From NCBI GenBank assembly GCA_003667865.1, contig CP033051.1:1003501-1067500 (forward strand): DNA of 64,000 nucleotides. The letters run 5' to 3'. A model generated the notes under the pieces. The model saw nothing but the letters and a program-made list of their open reading frames with translations. It ran no database searches and was not told the origin of the DNA. This DNA is from Rossellomorea marisflavi. Lineage in GTDB: Bacteria; Bacillota; Bacilli; Bacillales; Bacillaceae_B. A program made the translations under genes and the position numbers. Position 1 is the first letter of the stretch. Every line of letters begins with the position of its first letter. Positions 44,071 through 54,542 of the stretch are shown here, in pieces.

Positions 44071-44100
44071 ATCTTACCATAGAATATTATTATCGGGCAA
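44071..44100 (-). promoter_or_regulatory. Probable promoter of the tRNA cluster
   Basis: On the minus strand TTGCCC (44095-44100), 18 bases, TAAGAT (44071-44076). It sits at the right distance upstream of tRNA-Glu. Confidence 0.5.
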
Positions 44101-44324
44101 TACTTTTTTTAAAATTTTGTCGAAAACTGATTGAAAGCGATTTTTAGACCTATGTGCACAAGACTTATTACCTATATTCTATACCTTTTTTATATTCCCT
44201 TCACTACCAATATATGAGAATAAATGATTGTTTTGGTTTATACAATGGTTCATCATCTCATAAAATACTGATATGATAATAATAAGGTTTTATATACATG
44301 TTGATTTTGTAAGGGAGGGATATC

Positions 44325-45353
44325 ATGACGATATTATTGAGACTCTTGGAAAAGGTTAGAAAGATGGAGTATGGATTTATTGCCATACTATCTTTAATCG
44401 TAATTGCAATAGGTTCTTTCGGAATTGTTTTACTTGAACCAGAAAATTTCCCTTCTTTCTTCGAAGGCTTCTGGTGGACAATGACAACCTTAACAACTGT
44501 TGGTTATGGAGATTACTATCCAACCACTGTCGCAGGTAGACTGTTAGGAATTTTCTTATTTATCTTTGGAATTGGATTAATTGGCTTACTTATTAGTAAG
44601 ACAGTAGATTCAATCGTTACGTATCATGGCCTTAAGAGGGAGGGAAAACTTATGTTTAAAGGGAATCATCACTTTATCTATATTGGCTGGTCAACGAAAA
44701 CATCACAAGCAATACAAGAGGTATTGGCACATATTCCTCAAGCAAAAATTGTTCTAATTGATGATCTGTCTACATCACCTATTGAGCTTGAACAAGTCCA
44801 CTACATACAAGGAAACCCATCAGATGATGAAACACTTTTAAAAGCAAATATTATAGAATGTAATCGTGTTGCCATCTTCTCAGATCCCAAAATTGAAAAT
44901 CCTTTGCTTGCTGATGGAAAAACACTATTAATTGCTTCTGCGGTTGAAGCTTTAGCGAAGAAAAACAATCAAGATATTCATACAATCGTCGAAATCAATG
45001 AAGACCGTCACATTCAAAAATTCAAGCACATTGCTGTCGATGACTTCATCCTATCAAATGATTCTGTTTCATTACTGATGGCCAAAGCTACACTAGAACC
45101 AGGGACAACTAACATTTTCAGACAGCTACTAAGCAAGCAATTCGGAAACAACATTCATATCCTCTCACCAAACAAAGACTGGAAGACATACAAACAAGCA
45201 TCTGAAAACTTATTAGAAATGGGCGCAGTATTACTAGCAGTAAACGAAGACATGGACTTCTCCAACGCTGCAAACAAACCAATCAACCCAACAGACAAAC
45301 TATTCATCGTCTGCCACGACGATACATACCTCAAAATTAAATCAAGCAACTAA
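44325..45353 (+). CDS. Two-TM potassium channel with RCK domain (YugO/MthK type)
   Basis: This 342-residue protein has a transmembrane helix (about 17-38), a pore helix with the selectivity filter TTVGYGDYYP (about 58-67), a second transmembrane helix (about 72-93), and a cytosolic RCK/TrkA-N domain starting HFIYIGWSTKTSQAIQEVL. It conducts potassium out of the cell, gated by a ligand on the RCK domain. B. subtilis YugO of this class is involved in electrical signalling in biofilms. GGGAGG lies before the ATG. It stands alone, transcribed opposite to its neighbours. Confidence 0.93.
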   Translation: MTILLRLLEKVRKMEYGFIAILSLIVIAIGSFGIVLLEPENFPSFFEGFWWTMTTLTTVGYGDYYPTTVAGRLLGIFLFIFGIGLIGLLISKTVDSIVTYHGLKREGKLMFKGNHHFIYIGWSTKTSQAIQEVLAHIPQAKIVLIDDLSTSPIELEQVHYIQGNPSDDETLLKANIIECNRVAIFSDPKIENPLLADGKTLLIASAVEALAKKNNQDIHTIVEINEDRHIQKFKHIAVDDFILSNDSVSLLMAKATLEPGTTNIFRQLLSKQFGNNIHILSPNKDWKTYKQASENLLEMGAVLLAVNEDMDFSNAANKPINPTDKLFIVCHDDTYLKIKSSN

Positions 45354-45420
45354 ATAAAAGGTGTGCTACTACGTTTTAAAGTAGAGTTCTGCTTTAATTT
45401 AGATAAGTAAATGCACAGAG

Positions 45421-45690
45421 TTGCTTGGAGCGGAAGGTGCTTGACTCCTGCGGGACATAGCGGGCAAAGTGAGACCCCACAGCGCAGCGAGTGTCTAGCT
45501 CCGGCTCGCAGGGACTAGTGGATTTCACGAATCCTCCTACGATAAGTCAACATCGACTTACTTCGTTCGTCGTGTTTCCTTTATCTCGTGCGGTTCGCTC
45601 CAATCCATACGTCCCTAAACGCTCTCCTCCGCTTTTCGGTGAGGAGGCTCACCGCCGCCCCGCGGAAAGCAACGGGCTATATTAAAAAGT
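45421..45690. repeat. GC-rich dispersed-type intergenic repeat
   Basis: About 270 bases are clearly richer in G+C than their surroundings and have recurring palindromic bits (GGAGCGGAAGGTGCTTGACT at the left, CGCGGAAAGCAACGGGC at the right, and CTCCTCCGCTTTTCGGTGAG within). It does not encode a protein I can support. Similar GAGCGGAAGG...CGCGGAAAGC units are found in many copies in Bacillus genomes, as I recall them. A genome search is needed to count copies. Confidence 0.55.
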
Positions 45691-45705
45691 GTTTATTCAC
45701 CATAC

Positions 45706-45750
45706 AAAAAAGGCTGTAGAATCCCTATAAAGGAACACCTACAGCCTTTT
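45706..45750 (-). terminator. Terminator of purA
   Basis: On the minus strand AAAGGCTGTAG and CTACAGCCTTT pair in an 11-bp stem followed by TTTGTATGG. It lies 18 bases after the purA stop. Confidence 0.9.
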
Positions 45751-45767
45751 ACTATGAATTAGATTAC

Positions 45768-47081
<1,314 letters not shown>

Positions 47082-47143
47082 CTATTTTCCCACTATTATC
47101 AAACATACTCATTTTATCAATTACAACTAGTGAAAGTCAACGA

Positions 47144-47188
47144 AAACACGAACAATTATATATTTATGTATTATTATGTTCGGAATAA
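47144..47188. promoter_or_regulatory. Paired PurR boxes upstream of purA
   Basis: AAACACGAACAATTA (47144-47158) and the inverted TTATGTTCGGAAT (47174-47186) match the two-arm PurBox of Bacillus PurR targets, spaced by about 15-16 bases. Confidence 0.75.
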
Positions 47189-47203
47189 ATTCTTTTCTTA
47201 GCG

Positions 47204-47243
47204 TAAAAAAGACAGACGAACGAAAAAGTTGTCTGTCTTCTTT
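47204..47243 (-). terminator. Terminator of dnaB
   Basis: On the minus strand AAGACAGAC and GTCTGTCTT pair around a 13-base loop and are followed by TTTTACG. It is 8 bases past the dnaB stop. Confidence 0.88.
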
Positions 47244-47250
47244 GCTATTA

Positions 47251-48615
47251 TTATGCCCCAGGCGGAATATTTGTATCATCAAATCGCCGCTCTAGATTTA
47301 CGAATTTATTATATTCTTTTACGAAAGCTAGTGAAACGGTTCCAACTGGACCATTACGTTGTTTTGCAATAATGATCTCAATAATGTTCTTATTCTCTGA
47401 TTCTTTATCATAGTAATCATCACGATATAAGAACGCCACGATATCCGCATCCTGCTCAATACTTCCTGATTCACGGATATCTGACATCATTGGTCGCTTA
47501 TCTTGACGCTGCTCTACTCCACGGGAAAGCTGCGATAGCGCAATAACAGGTACTTCTAGCTCACGAGCTAGTCCTTTTAAAGAACGGGAAATTTCTGATA
47601 CCTCTTGTTGACGGTTTTCGCCAGAGCGTCCGTTACCTTGAATTAACTGTAGATAGTCTATTAGAATCATCCCGAGACCATGCTCTTGCTTTAATCGACG
47701 ACATTTAGCACGAATATCTCCAACCCTAATACCAGGAGTATCATCAATGAAAACACCAGAATTTGATAAGCTTCCCATCGCCATAGTCAACTTTCTCCAG
47801 TCATCTTCAGTTAAGGAGCCTGTACGTAGGTTTTGGGCATTGATATTACCCTCAGCACAAAGCATACGCATAACAAGCTGTTCAGCACCCATCTCTAAAC
47901 TAAAAATCGCAACATTCTCTCCAGCTTTTGTTGCTACGTTTTGTGCAATGTTCAGTGCAAAGGCTGTTTTACCAACAGAAGGACGTGCGGCTACGATAAT
48001 TAAATCATTTCGCTGGAATCCAGCAGTCATATGGTCTAAGTCTGTAAAGCCCGTAGGAATACCAGTAATATCTCCTACACGATTCGCAATTTCCTCAATA
48101 TTATCATACGTTCTAACAAGAACATCTTTAATATTATGGAAGGCACCGGCATTTTGTCTTTGAGCCACCTCCATAATATTCTTTTCTGCTTCATTTAAAA
48201 GAGCATCTACTTCATCTTCTCTTGAATATCCATCAGAAGCAATGGTAGTCGCTGTTCGGATTAATCGTCTTAATAAAGACTTCTCTTCAACGATTTTCGC
48301 ATAATATTCGATATTGGCTGCTGTAGGAACAGATGCAGCTAAGTCACTTAAATAAGAGACTCCCCCAACATCCTCTAATTCCTTCATTGCTGCTAGCTCT
48401 TCTGTAACCGTGATCAGGTCCACCGGTTTTCCGGCATCCCCTAGGTTTAGCATGACATTGAAAATCTTTTGGTGAGAGCTACGGTAAAAATCCTCAGGAA
48501 TTAAGGATTCTGAGGCTGTTACAAGAGCACTATTCTCTAAGAATATAGCACCTAAAACCGCCTGCTCAGCTTCAATATTTTGTGGTGGAACTCGATCTTG
48601 CATCAACTCATTCAT
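47251..48615 (-). CDS. dnaB: Replicative DNA helicase DnaB (DnaC in B. subtilis)
   Basis: This 454-residue helicase has an N-terminal DnaG-interacting domain (PPQNIEAEQAVLGAIFLE) and a RecA-like C-terminal domain with Walker A ARPSVGKT (K216), Walker B MILIDYLQLI, and EISRSLKGLARELEVPVIAL. It unwinds DNA at the replication fork as a hexamer. It follows rplI, separated by a strong terminator, and needs its own promoter in 48616-48814. No intein is present. Confidence 0.97.
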   Translation of the reverse strand: MNELMQDRVPPQNIEAEQAVLGAIFLENSALVTASESLIPEDFYRSSHQKIFNVMLNLGDAGKPVDLITVTEELAAMKELEDVGGVSYLSDLAASVPTAANIEYYAKIVEEKSLLRRLIRTATTIASDGYSREDEVDALLNEAEKNIMEVAQRQNAGAFHNIKDVLVRTYDNIEEIANRVGDITGIPTGFTDLDHMTAGFQRNDLIIVAARPSVGKTAFALNIAQNVATKAGENVAIFSLEMGAEQLVMRMLCAEGNINAQNLRTGSLTEDDWRKLTMAMGSLSNSGVFIDDTPGIRVGDIRAKCRRLKQEHGLGMILIDYLQLIQGNGRSGENRQQEVSEISRSLKGLARELEVPVIALSQLSRGVEQRQDKRPMMSDIRESGSIEQDADIVAFLYRDDYYDKESENKNIIEIIIAKQRNGPVGTVSLAFVKEYNKFVNLERRFDDTNIPPGA

Positions 48616-48813
48616 GTATTGAACCTCCCGATGAGAGATTAATTTTCTTATCTAAAACTAGTATAGTACCTATTCAATCGCAAGGCACCTATATCATTCT
48701 ATCATGTTTTTCGAGAAAATCCGTTACCAAAATTCGTAATTTATTTAAAAGGTAGCCGTGATTCTCTACAAACAATGGCTTGAAAGCCGAACCGAATATG
48801 AATGTAAGAACAG

Positions 48814-48842
48814 AAAAAGAGCCTGTCCATCGACAGGCTCTC
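48814..48842 (-). terminator. Terminator of the gdpP-rplI unit
   Basis: On the minus strand GAGCCTGTC and GACAGGCTC form a perfect 9-bp stem with a GATG loop and a TTTTT run. Confidence 0.93.
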
Positions 48843-48876
48843 CTAGGCCATTTAAGACCATTTAAAGGTTCTTTCA

Positions 48877-49323
48877 TTATTCCTCTGTTACATGTACCTT
48901 TAGGGTTGCTGTAACGTCTGTATGAAGCTTTACAGGAACATTTGTATATCCTAATGCACGAATGGCATCATCCATTTCAATTTTTCTTTTATCAACTTTA
49001 ATGCTAAAATCCTTCTTCAGTGCATCTGCAATTTGCTTGCTTGTAATGGAACCGAATAAACGTCCACCTTCACCTGATTTTGCTTTCAGTTCAATTGTTA
49101 GTGTTTCTAGTTTTTCTTTTAATTTCTTTGCTTCTTCTAGTTCTTCTTGAGCAAGCTTTTTCTCTTTATTCTTTTGTCCTTCAAGCTGACTAATGCTTGC
49201 ATTTGTCGCTTCTTGTGCTAATCCTTGTTTGATTAAGAAGTTATGTGCATACCCATCTGCTACATTTTTAACTTCTCCTTTTTTCCCTTTACCTTTTACA
49301 TCTTTTAAGAAAATGACTTTCAT
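48877..49323 (-). CDS. rplI: 50S ribosomal protein L9
   Basis: This 148-residue protein starts [20 protein letters not shown] and contains [14 protein letters not shown], the L9 signature, then a long connecting helix and the C-terminal rRNA-binding domain ([20 protein letters not shown]). It binds 23S rRNA near the L1 stalk and helps keep the reading frame. Its ATG overlaps the gdpP stop (ATGA), so the two are coupled, as in other Firmicutes. Confidence 0.97.
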   Translation of the reverse strand: MKVIFLKDVKGKGKKGEVKNVADGYAHNFLIKQGLAQEATNASISQLEGQKNKEKKLAQEELEEAKKLKEKLETLTIELKAKSGEGGRLFGSITSKQIADALKKDFSIKVDKRKIEMDDAIRALGYTNVPVKLHTDVTATLKVHVTEE

Positions 49324-51293
49324 TCTTCTTTTCTCCCTTCATAATAATCATCTAAAGCTTCCACTAAACGTGTTTCCGCTTCTTCTACTGTTGTTTCTTT
49401 AAGCTGTGTAGCAGCATTTGTTAAATGCCCTCCACCTTGTAAGTTCTCCATGATAATTTGAACGTTAATTTCTCCTAGAGAACGTGCACTAATTCCAACC
49501 GTATCTTCGTCTCTCTTGGATATAACAAAGGAGGCAATAACTCCGTCCATAGTTAGTAGTGTATCAGCTGCTTGGGCAATAAGGACTGAGTCATAAATCA
49601 TTCCAGACTCGGCTTTTGCAACAGCAATACCTTCACGGTAAAACTCAACAGATTCTATCAGCTTAGCACGTTTAATGTACGTCTCGACATCTTCCTTAAG
49701 GAATTTTTGTACGAGTACCGTGTCAGCACCTTGAGCTCTTAAGTAAGAAGCTGCATCAAAGGTTCTTGAACCAGTTCGTAATGTAAAGCTCTTCGTATCT
49801 ACAATAATTCCAGCTAACAAGGATGTAGCTTCTAACATACTGATTTTTTCATGTCTCGGCTGATACTCAAGTAGCTCTGTTACAAGCTCTGCTGTTGAAG
49901 ATGCATACGGCTCCATATAGACAAGCAGAGGATTTTTAATAAAGTCTTCTCCTCTTCGATGATGGTCAATAACAACGACCTTTTCAATCTTATTCAGAAG
50001 CTTTTCATCAATAACGAGACTTGGTTTATGTGTGTCTACAACAACTAGAAGTGTATTTTCAGTTGCCATTTCTAAAGCTGCCTCTGGTGTTATGAAACGA
50101 GAATGGAGATCAGGATGATTCTTAATTTCACTCATTAAGCGTTTAACACCATTGTCAATTTCATTAAAATTAAGGACGACATACCCTTCCTTTTGATTCA
50201 TTTCAGCAACTTTTCGCACACCAATACTTGCTCCAATGGCATCCATATCAGGGTGTTTATGTCCCATCACAATGACCTTATCGCTCTCAAGCATAAGTTC
50301 CTTTAAAGCATGTGATATCACACGAGCACGTACTCTTGTACGCTTTTCCATTGGGTTGGTTTTACCACCGTAAAACTTTACTTTTCCATTCGTTTGTTTA
50401 ATGGCAACCTGGTCTCCACCTCTTCCAAGTGCTAAATCTAGGCTAGATTGAGCAAGTGTACCAAGCTCAGGTAGAGAAGAAACCCCAGTTCCAATCCCAA
50501 TACTCAATGTTAATGGAACATTTTGCTTTGACGTCGTTTCTCGAACTTCGTCTAAAATATAAAACTTCTCTTTTTCTAAAACCTGAAGAATTTTCTCGTT
50601 AATTACAGCAATAAAACGTTCAGATGATATTCGTTTTAGAAAAACACCGTATTCCTTCGCCCATTTATTTAAACTAGAGGTTACGATGCTATTCAAGCTA
50701 CTACGTGTTTGATCATCCATTCCCTGTGTGACCTCATCATAGTTATCTAAGAAAATAATAGCTATGTTTGTTCGCTCTTCATGATATTGCTTTTCAATCT
50801 GAGCTTGCTCGGTAACATCAAAGAAATAAAGTAGTTTTTCTTCCAGTTTTAAAATAACACGATACTTTCTCTCATTTAAAGTGATAATTTCTGCATCAAC
50901 CTCTTGTTTAATAAGAGGCACTAAAGCATCTGCTACATCATAAAGCGATCGTCCTATCAGGGTGTCCTCTGCGAAACAAGAAGCTAAAAAAGGATTCGTC
51001 CATTCTATGTAGTATTCATCATTGATCAACATAATCCCAATCGGCATTTCCATTAAAGCTTCTTCCCCAACACGCTTTACCCGATAAGATAATGTAGAAA
51101 TGTACTCCTCCGTCTCCTCGTGTGCTTTTTGTTCAAAGTAAAAGGTTAAGTAAAAAATTGAACCTAAAAATAAGAACCCCACAGCAGAGATAATCCATTG
51201 ATAAAAAGCAATCCATACTAAAAGAATAGATGAAATTGCAATAAGTCCATACAATGGATATCGAACCAATCGCTTATTAAAATAAGATGGCAT
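49320..51293 (-). CDS. gdpP: Cyclic-di-AMP phosphodiesterase GdpP
   Basis: This 657-residue protein has two N-terminal transmembrane helices (about 10-52), a PAS domain (about 75-150), a degenerate GGDEF domain (about 170-300) and a C-terminal DHH-DHHA1 phosphodiesterase with [21 protein letters not shown] and IDHHRRGED. It cleaves cyclic di-AMP to pApA, affecting cell-wall integrity, potassium balance and beta-lactam tolerance. It is located between yybS and rplI as in B. subtilis (YybT) and is translationally coupled to rplI. Confidence 0.97.
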   Translation of the reverse strand: MPSYFNKRLVRYPLYGLIAISSILLVWIAFYQWIISAVGFLFLGSIFYLTFYFEQKAHEETEEYISTLSYRVKRVGEEALMEMPIGIMLINDEYYIEWTNPFLASCFAEDTLIGRSLYDVADALVPLIKQEVDAEIITLNERKYRVILKLEEKLLYFFDVTEQAQIEKQYHEERTNIAIIFLDNYDEVTQGMDDQTRSSLNSIVTSSLNKWAKEYGVFLKRISSERFIAVINEKILQVLEKEKFYILDEVRETTSKQNVPLTLSIGIGTGVSSLPELGTLAQSSLDLALGRGGDQVAIKQTNGKVKFYGGKTNPMEKRTRVRARVISHALKELMLESDKVIVMGHKHPDMDAIGASIGVRKVAEMNQKEGYVVLNFNEIDNGVKRLMSEIKNHPDLHSRFITPEAALEMATENTLLVVVDTHKPSLVIDEKLLNKIEKVVVIDHHRRGEDFIKNPLLVYMEPYASSTAELVTELLEYQPRHEKISMLEATSLLAGIIVDTKSFTLRTGSRTFDAASYLRAQGADTVLVQKFLKEDVETYIKRAKLIESVEFYREGIAVAKAESGMIYDSVLIAQAADTLLTMDGVIASFVISKRDEDTVGISARSLGEINVQIIMENLQGGGHLTNAATQLKETTVEEAETRLVEALDDYYEGRKEE

Positions 51294-51421
51294 GATTTCA
51301 GCTCCTATAACTTAGACATTTTTCAACGTACATGGTAAACATAACGAGTACGAAGCAAGCACTGTCTGAGTCAACCTGTTCTTAGAAAGAAGAATCTTCC
51401 TTCATAAAGAGCACAAAAAAA

Positions 51422-52351
51422 CTACTTTTTTTGTATACGCTCTCGTAAATCAAATCCTAAATCAATTATACCTAAAATTCCTATAAATTGTAGGAAAGGC
51501 AACAAAAGAATTGTTAAGATAACGATAACGGGTTTGGGAAACCCTTGTTGAAATGCTAGAAAGTGCAAAAAGGCAAAGCCTTGCAAAGCAACTAACAATG
51601 TAAGCACATACATAACATTTACGGTTGCCATAGACAAATAAGAACCTTCCTCTGGTTGAATAATCAATGACAGGATTAAAAAGAGTAGATAGTACCATAT
51701 GACACTTTTAGGTAAAGACCATTCTCTAAATGGCTTAAATCTAGGTGCATGAATCCCTAATCTTCTTATTATAGGAAAATTAATCACAATAAATAACCAC
51801 GTTGCGATAAAGGATGTAATGAGTAAAGTAGATGGAAGGACTACTTTCCCAAAACGAATGGCTTGCTCAAATTTTTCTAAGTCTGATGGGTCTACAGTTT
51901 GCCCTAGAGATGTAGCTAATTCCTCTGATTTTTTTAGGGAACTATCGACAATATCATAAAATCGTTCTATCATGTTCATATCTAAAATGACAATTGAAGT
52001 AACATAGATCAGCGTCAAACTTACCAAAAACGTTAAGCTTGCTGACACATACAATGATAATGCTTCTTTTCTCTCCTTTATATACCACCCCATAACAATT
52101 CCAGTGCAACCACACAAAAGTGGAATAGCTATACCAAAGATGGTTCCCACTAAGAAAGAAATCATTACTGAAGATATGAAGAAAACAACACTATACTTCA
52201 GTGGATATTTAGAAGCATAGATAATAAATGGTAATACTAAAAACAAGCTTGAAATGACCGCAATAACCGGTACATATAGTGATAGTAGTAATAATACCGT
52301 GTAGATGGCAAGCATCAATGCGCCTTCGGTAATCATTTTTGTTTTTTGCAT
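51422..52351 (-). CDS. yybS: YybS-family (DUF2232) membrane protein
   Basis: This 309-residue polytopic membrane protein has about seven or eight predicted transmembrane helices. It belongs to DUF2232/YybS by sequence (ITEGALMLAIYTVLLLLSLY at the start) and by its fixed place between rpsR and gdpP. Its function is not established; the fold resembles S-component type transporters. A hairpin (52402-52455) lies in the leader upstream. Confidence 0.9.
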   Translation of the reverse strand: MQKTKMITEGALMLAIYTVLLLLSLYVPVIAVISSLFLVLPFIIYASKYPLKYSVVFFISSVMISFLVGTIFGIAIPLLCGCTGIVMGWYIKERKEALSLYVSASLTFLVSLTLIYVTSIVILDMNMIERFYDIVDSSLKKSEELATSLGQTVDPSDLEKFEQAIRFGKVVLPSTLLITSFIATWLFIVINFPIIRRLGIHAPRFKPFREWSLPKSVIWYYLLFLILSLIIQPEEGSYLSMATVNVMYVLTLLVALQGFAFLHFLAFQQGFPKPVIVILTILLLPFLQFIGILGIIDLGFDLRERIQKK

Positions 52352-52401
52352 GAATCCCTCTCCTTTATGTACATATACTGATGTAAGGGATGACTTTTAA
52401 A

Positions 52402-52455
52402 CAGAAAACGGTAGGGGACCTCCTAACCGAAACAGAAGCATTCCCTACCATCTGT
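52402..52455 (-). repeat. Leader hairpin upstream of yybS
   Basis: On the minus strand CAGATGGTAGGGAA pairs with TCCCCTACCGTTTTCTG (small internal mismatches), about 50 bases before the yybS start. It may be a terminator or attenuator, since TTTT is within its 3' arm; no known riboswitch was recognised. Confidence 0.45.
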
Positions 52456-52594
52456 ATGTCAAAAGTATACAGAATCCTACTACGATAAATCAAATAATTG
52501 AAGAAAAGATTTGTACTTCGTTTGTCTTTCATTTATTACTATGTACGAACAATCAAACCTATATATTTTTAAAAATATTTTTCAGAAAAGAAAT

Positions 52595-52632
52595 AAAAAA
52601 ACACAGCAAGAATCACGATTCCCACTGTGTTC
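52595..52632 (-). terminator. Terminator of the rpsF-ssb-rpsR operon
   Basis: On the minus strand AACACAGTGGGAATC pairs with GATTCTTGCTGTGTT (two mismatches) and is followed by TTTTTAT. Confidence 0.9.
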
Positions 52633-52641
52633 GTTTATTTA

Positions 52642-52878
52642 TTATTCACCAGTAACGTATGGAAGTAATGCCATTGTACGTGATCGTTTAATTGCACGAG
52701 TTAACATACGTTGGTACTTAGCGTTTGTACCAGTTACACGACGTGGAAGAATCTTTCCACGCTCAGAGATGAATTTTTTTAGTAAATCAACATCTTTATA
52801 GTCGATATGTGTGATTCCGTTAGCTGTAAAGAAACACACTTTACGACGTCTACGTCCGCCTCTGCGTCCACCTGCCAT
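52642..52878 (-). CDS. rpsR: 30S ribosomal protein S18
   Basis: This 78-residue basic protein has the conserved core [20 protein letters not shown] and [20 protein letters not shown]. It forms a heterodimer with S6 on the 30S platform. It is the last gene of the rpsF-ssb-rpsR operon, followed by a terminator. It contains the single Cys (KVCFF) seen in Firmicute S18. Confidence 0.97.
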   Translation of the reverse strand: MAGGRRGGRRRRKVCFFTANGITHIDYKDVDLLKKFISERGKILPRRVTGTNAKYQRMLTRAIKRSRTMALLPYVTGE

Positions 52879-52919
52879 GTGATTTCGCCTCCTAATTAAT
52901 AGTTTTATGTTGCGTTCGT

Positions 52920-53447
52920 TTAGAATGGAAGATCGTCGTCTGAAATGTCAATCGGTTGACCATCATTCGCAAATGGATCTTCATCTACACGAGTGTAGTT
53001 ATTGTTATTATTGTTGTTGTTGCGTTGTGGTTGATTCTGACTGAAAGGATTTCCCTGATCACGTTGGCCACCGCCATACTGGCCTTGACCACCATATTGA
53101 TCCTGGTTCCCTCCACCTTGATTCGCACTACGAGGCTCTAAAAACTGAACACTTTCAGCAACGACTTCTGTTATATATACACGACGTCCGTCTTGTCCTT
53201 CAAAGTTGCGAGTCTGGATGCGACCATCAACACCAGCAAGACTACCTTTTTTAAGATAGTTTGCTACATTTTCTGCAGGACGACGCCAAATCACACAATT
53301 GATGAAGTCAGCTTCACGCTCACCTTGTTGATTCGTAAATGTACGATTAACAGCAAGTGTGAATGATGCAACTGCTACACCACTTGGAGTATATTTCAAC
53401 TCAGGATCCTTAGTTAAACGTCCTACTAAAACGACACGGTTCATCAT
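52920..53447 (-). CDS. ssb: Single-stranded DNA-binding protein SSB
   Basis: This 175-residue SSB has an OB fold ([20 protein letters not shown], to about residue 105), a glutamine- and asparagine-rich linker, and the conserved acidic tip DISDDDLPF that binds replication and repair partners. The start at 53447 (MMNRVVLVG) has AAGGAG 9 bases upstream; an earlier in-frame ATG at 53471 lies upstream of that site and next to a parS site. It is between rpsF and rpsR. Confidence 0.96.
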   Translation of the reverse strand: MMNRVVLVGRLTKDPELKYTPSGVAVASFTLAVNRTFTNQQGEREADFINCVIWRRPAENVANYLKKGSLAGVDGRIQTRNFEGQDGRRVYITEVVAESVQFLEPRSANQGGGNQDQYGGQGQYGGGQRDQGNPFSQNQPQRNNNNNNNNYTRVDEDPFANDGQPIDISDDDLPF

Positions 53448-53475
53448 CAGAATCAACTCCTTCCCTTCCAATCAT

Positions 53476-53491
53476 TGTTCCACGTGAAACA
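53476..53491. promoter_or_regulatory. parS site between rpsF and ssb
   Basis: TGTTCCACGTGAAACA, the same 16 bases as the parS in B. subtilis spo0J. It is intergenic, in the middle of a ribosomal protein operon. Confidence 0.88.
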
Positions 53492-53518
53492 ATAATAGAA
53501 GCTCTTTATCTAAAACGA

Positions 53519-53809
53519 TTATTTTTGTTCTTCTTTAATTACGATGTGGCGGATGATATCGTCGCTAATTTTAGCAAGACGATCAAACTCGTTAATAGCT
53601 GGAGAACCTGAGTTAACTTTCACTAGTTGGTAATAACCATCACGGAAGTCGTTAATCTCATAAGCTAAACGACGTTTACCCCACTCTTTAGACTCGATGA
53701 TTTCCGCTCCATTCGTTGTAAGAACATCAGCAAAACGCTCAACTAAAGCTTTTTTCGCTTCGTCTTCAATGTTTGGACGTACAATGTACATGATTTCGTA
53801 CTTTCTCAT
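53519..53809 (-). CDS. rpsF: 30S ribosomal protein S6
   Basis: This 96-residue protein starts [20 protein letters not shown] and contains [20 protein letters not shown], the S6 signature. It pairs with S18 on the 30S platform. It is the first gene of the rpsF-ssb-rpsR operon, with GGAGGTG before the ATG and a strong promoter about 80 bases upstream. The family is known to be autoregulated by S6:S18 binding to its leader. Confidence 0.97.
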   Translation of the reverse strand: MRKYEIMYIVRPNIEDEAKKALVERFADVLTTNGAEIIESKEWGKRRLAYEINDFRDGYYQLVKVNSGSPAINEFDRLAKISDDIIRHIVIKEEQK

Positions 53810-53819
53810 CTTTTAGTCA

Positions 53820-53850
53820 CCTCCTTATGGACTATGCGGCCCTTCTAACG
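53820..53850 (-). promoter_or_regulatory. Probable S6:S18-binding leader element
   Basis: The minus-strand leader reads GGGCCGCATAGTCC just before GGAGG, with the CCG trinucleotide expected for the conserved S6:S18-binding mRNA structure in rpsF leaders. A secondary-structure check is needed. Confidence 0.45.
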
Positions 53851-53889
53851 AAGAGCAAGGAGCAATGCGTTCATTACTCACGAAATAGA

Positions 53890-53918
53890 ATTATATCACA
53901 TAGTTGCTAGTATTGCAA
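53890..53918 (-). promoter_or_regulatory. Promoter of the rpsF operon
   Basis: On the minus strand TTGCAA (53913-53918), a 17-base spacer and TATAAT (53890-53895), a near-consensus SigA promoter. Confidence 0.82.
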
Positions 53919-54185
53919 TACAGTCGGACAAGCTCTTATAATCCGAAGCGCTCCTGCAAAGAAATTCATTAGTGTATATTACTTTATCCGCTTTAAATGT
54001 TGGTCTTATTCTAATTCTTATATACATGTCTTGGTAGGAAGATCTAAACATCTACCATTAAAAAAGATACTCTAAAAACATTAGAGCATTGTTTAAAGGT
54101 GCATTTCATATACGTGGCAGTGAAAATGCACATATTCGTATATCGAAAGAATAAAAATTGCGAGTCGTGAATAGGATTTCGATGC

Positions 54186-54362
54186 GGACATTTATTCCGT
54201 TATTATCTCGCAAAACTCCCATTATCGGGGTTATGTGGACATTTATTCCGCTATTTGATGAAAATTGGAATGGATTTGCTTCCCGTTCGCTAAATAACGG
54301 AACAGATGTCCGCCAGCACGTAATAATCCTTGCTTTTATTAATAATAACGGAATAAATGTCC
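54186..54362. repeat. Nested inverted repeat, four copies of a 20-bp unit
   Basis: A 21-bp unit at 54186-54206 (GGACATTTATTCCGTTATTA and one more base) has a perfect inverted copy at 54342-54362. A variant at 54237-54256 has an inverted partner at 54292-54311 with three mismatches. All lie between rpsF and ychF. Open frames crossing this region on both strands just read the repeats and are not real genes. The rest of 53919-54185 holds nothing I can support. Confidence 0.85.
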
Positions 54363-54444
54363 TAATAGTCAAACACTTCTACCTCCCACAATTCAAAAAC
54401 TCTCAATTAGTCATTGAAATGCCGGTTAAAAGTTCTATTTTACT

Positions 54445-54479
54445 TAAAAAATGGACATAGGTGTCAAGACCTATGCCCC
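54445..54479 (-). terminator. Terminator of ychF
   Basis: On the minus strand GGCATAGGT and ACCTATGTCC pair around CTTGAC and are followed by ATTTTTTAAG. Confidence 0.82.
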
Positions 54480-54542
54480 TTAGCAGATCACTAAATTATA
54501 TACACTCCAAAACGGAACGGTAATAAAGTGACTTATAAAATT

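Noticed and set aside
48689..48877. Minus-strand open frame between rplI and dnaB
   Set aside because: It covers the perfect rplI terminator and has no ribosome-binding site.
54106..54460. Open frames on both strands between rpsF and ychF
   Set aside because: Both are translations of the same inverted repeat and continue into the ychF terminator; no start signals.
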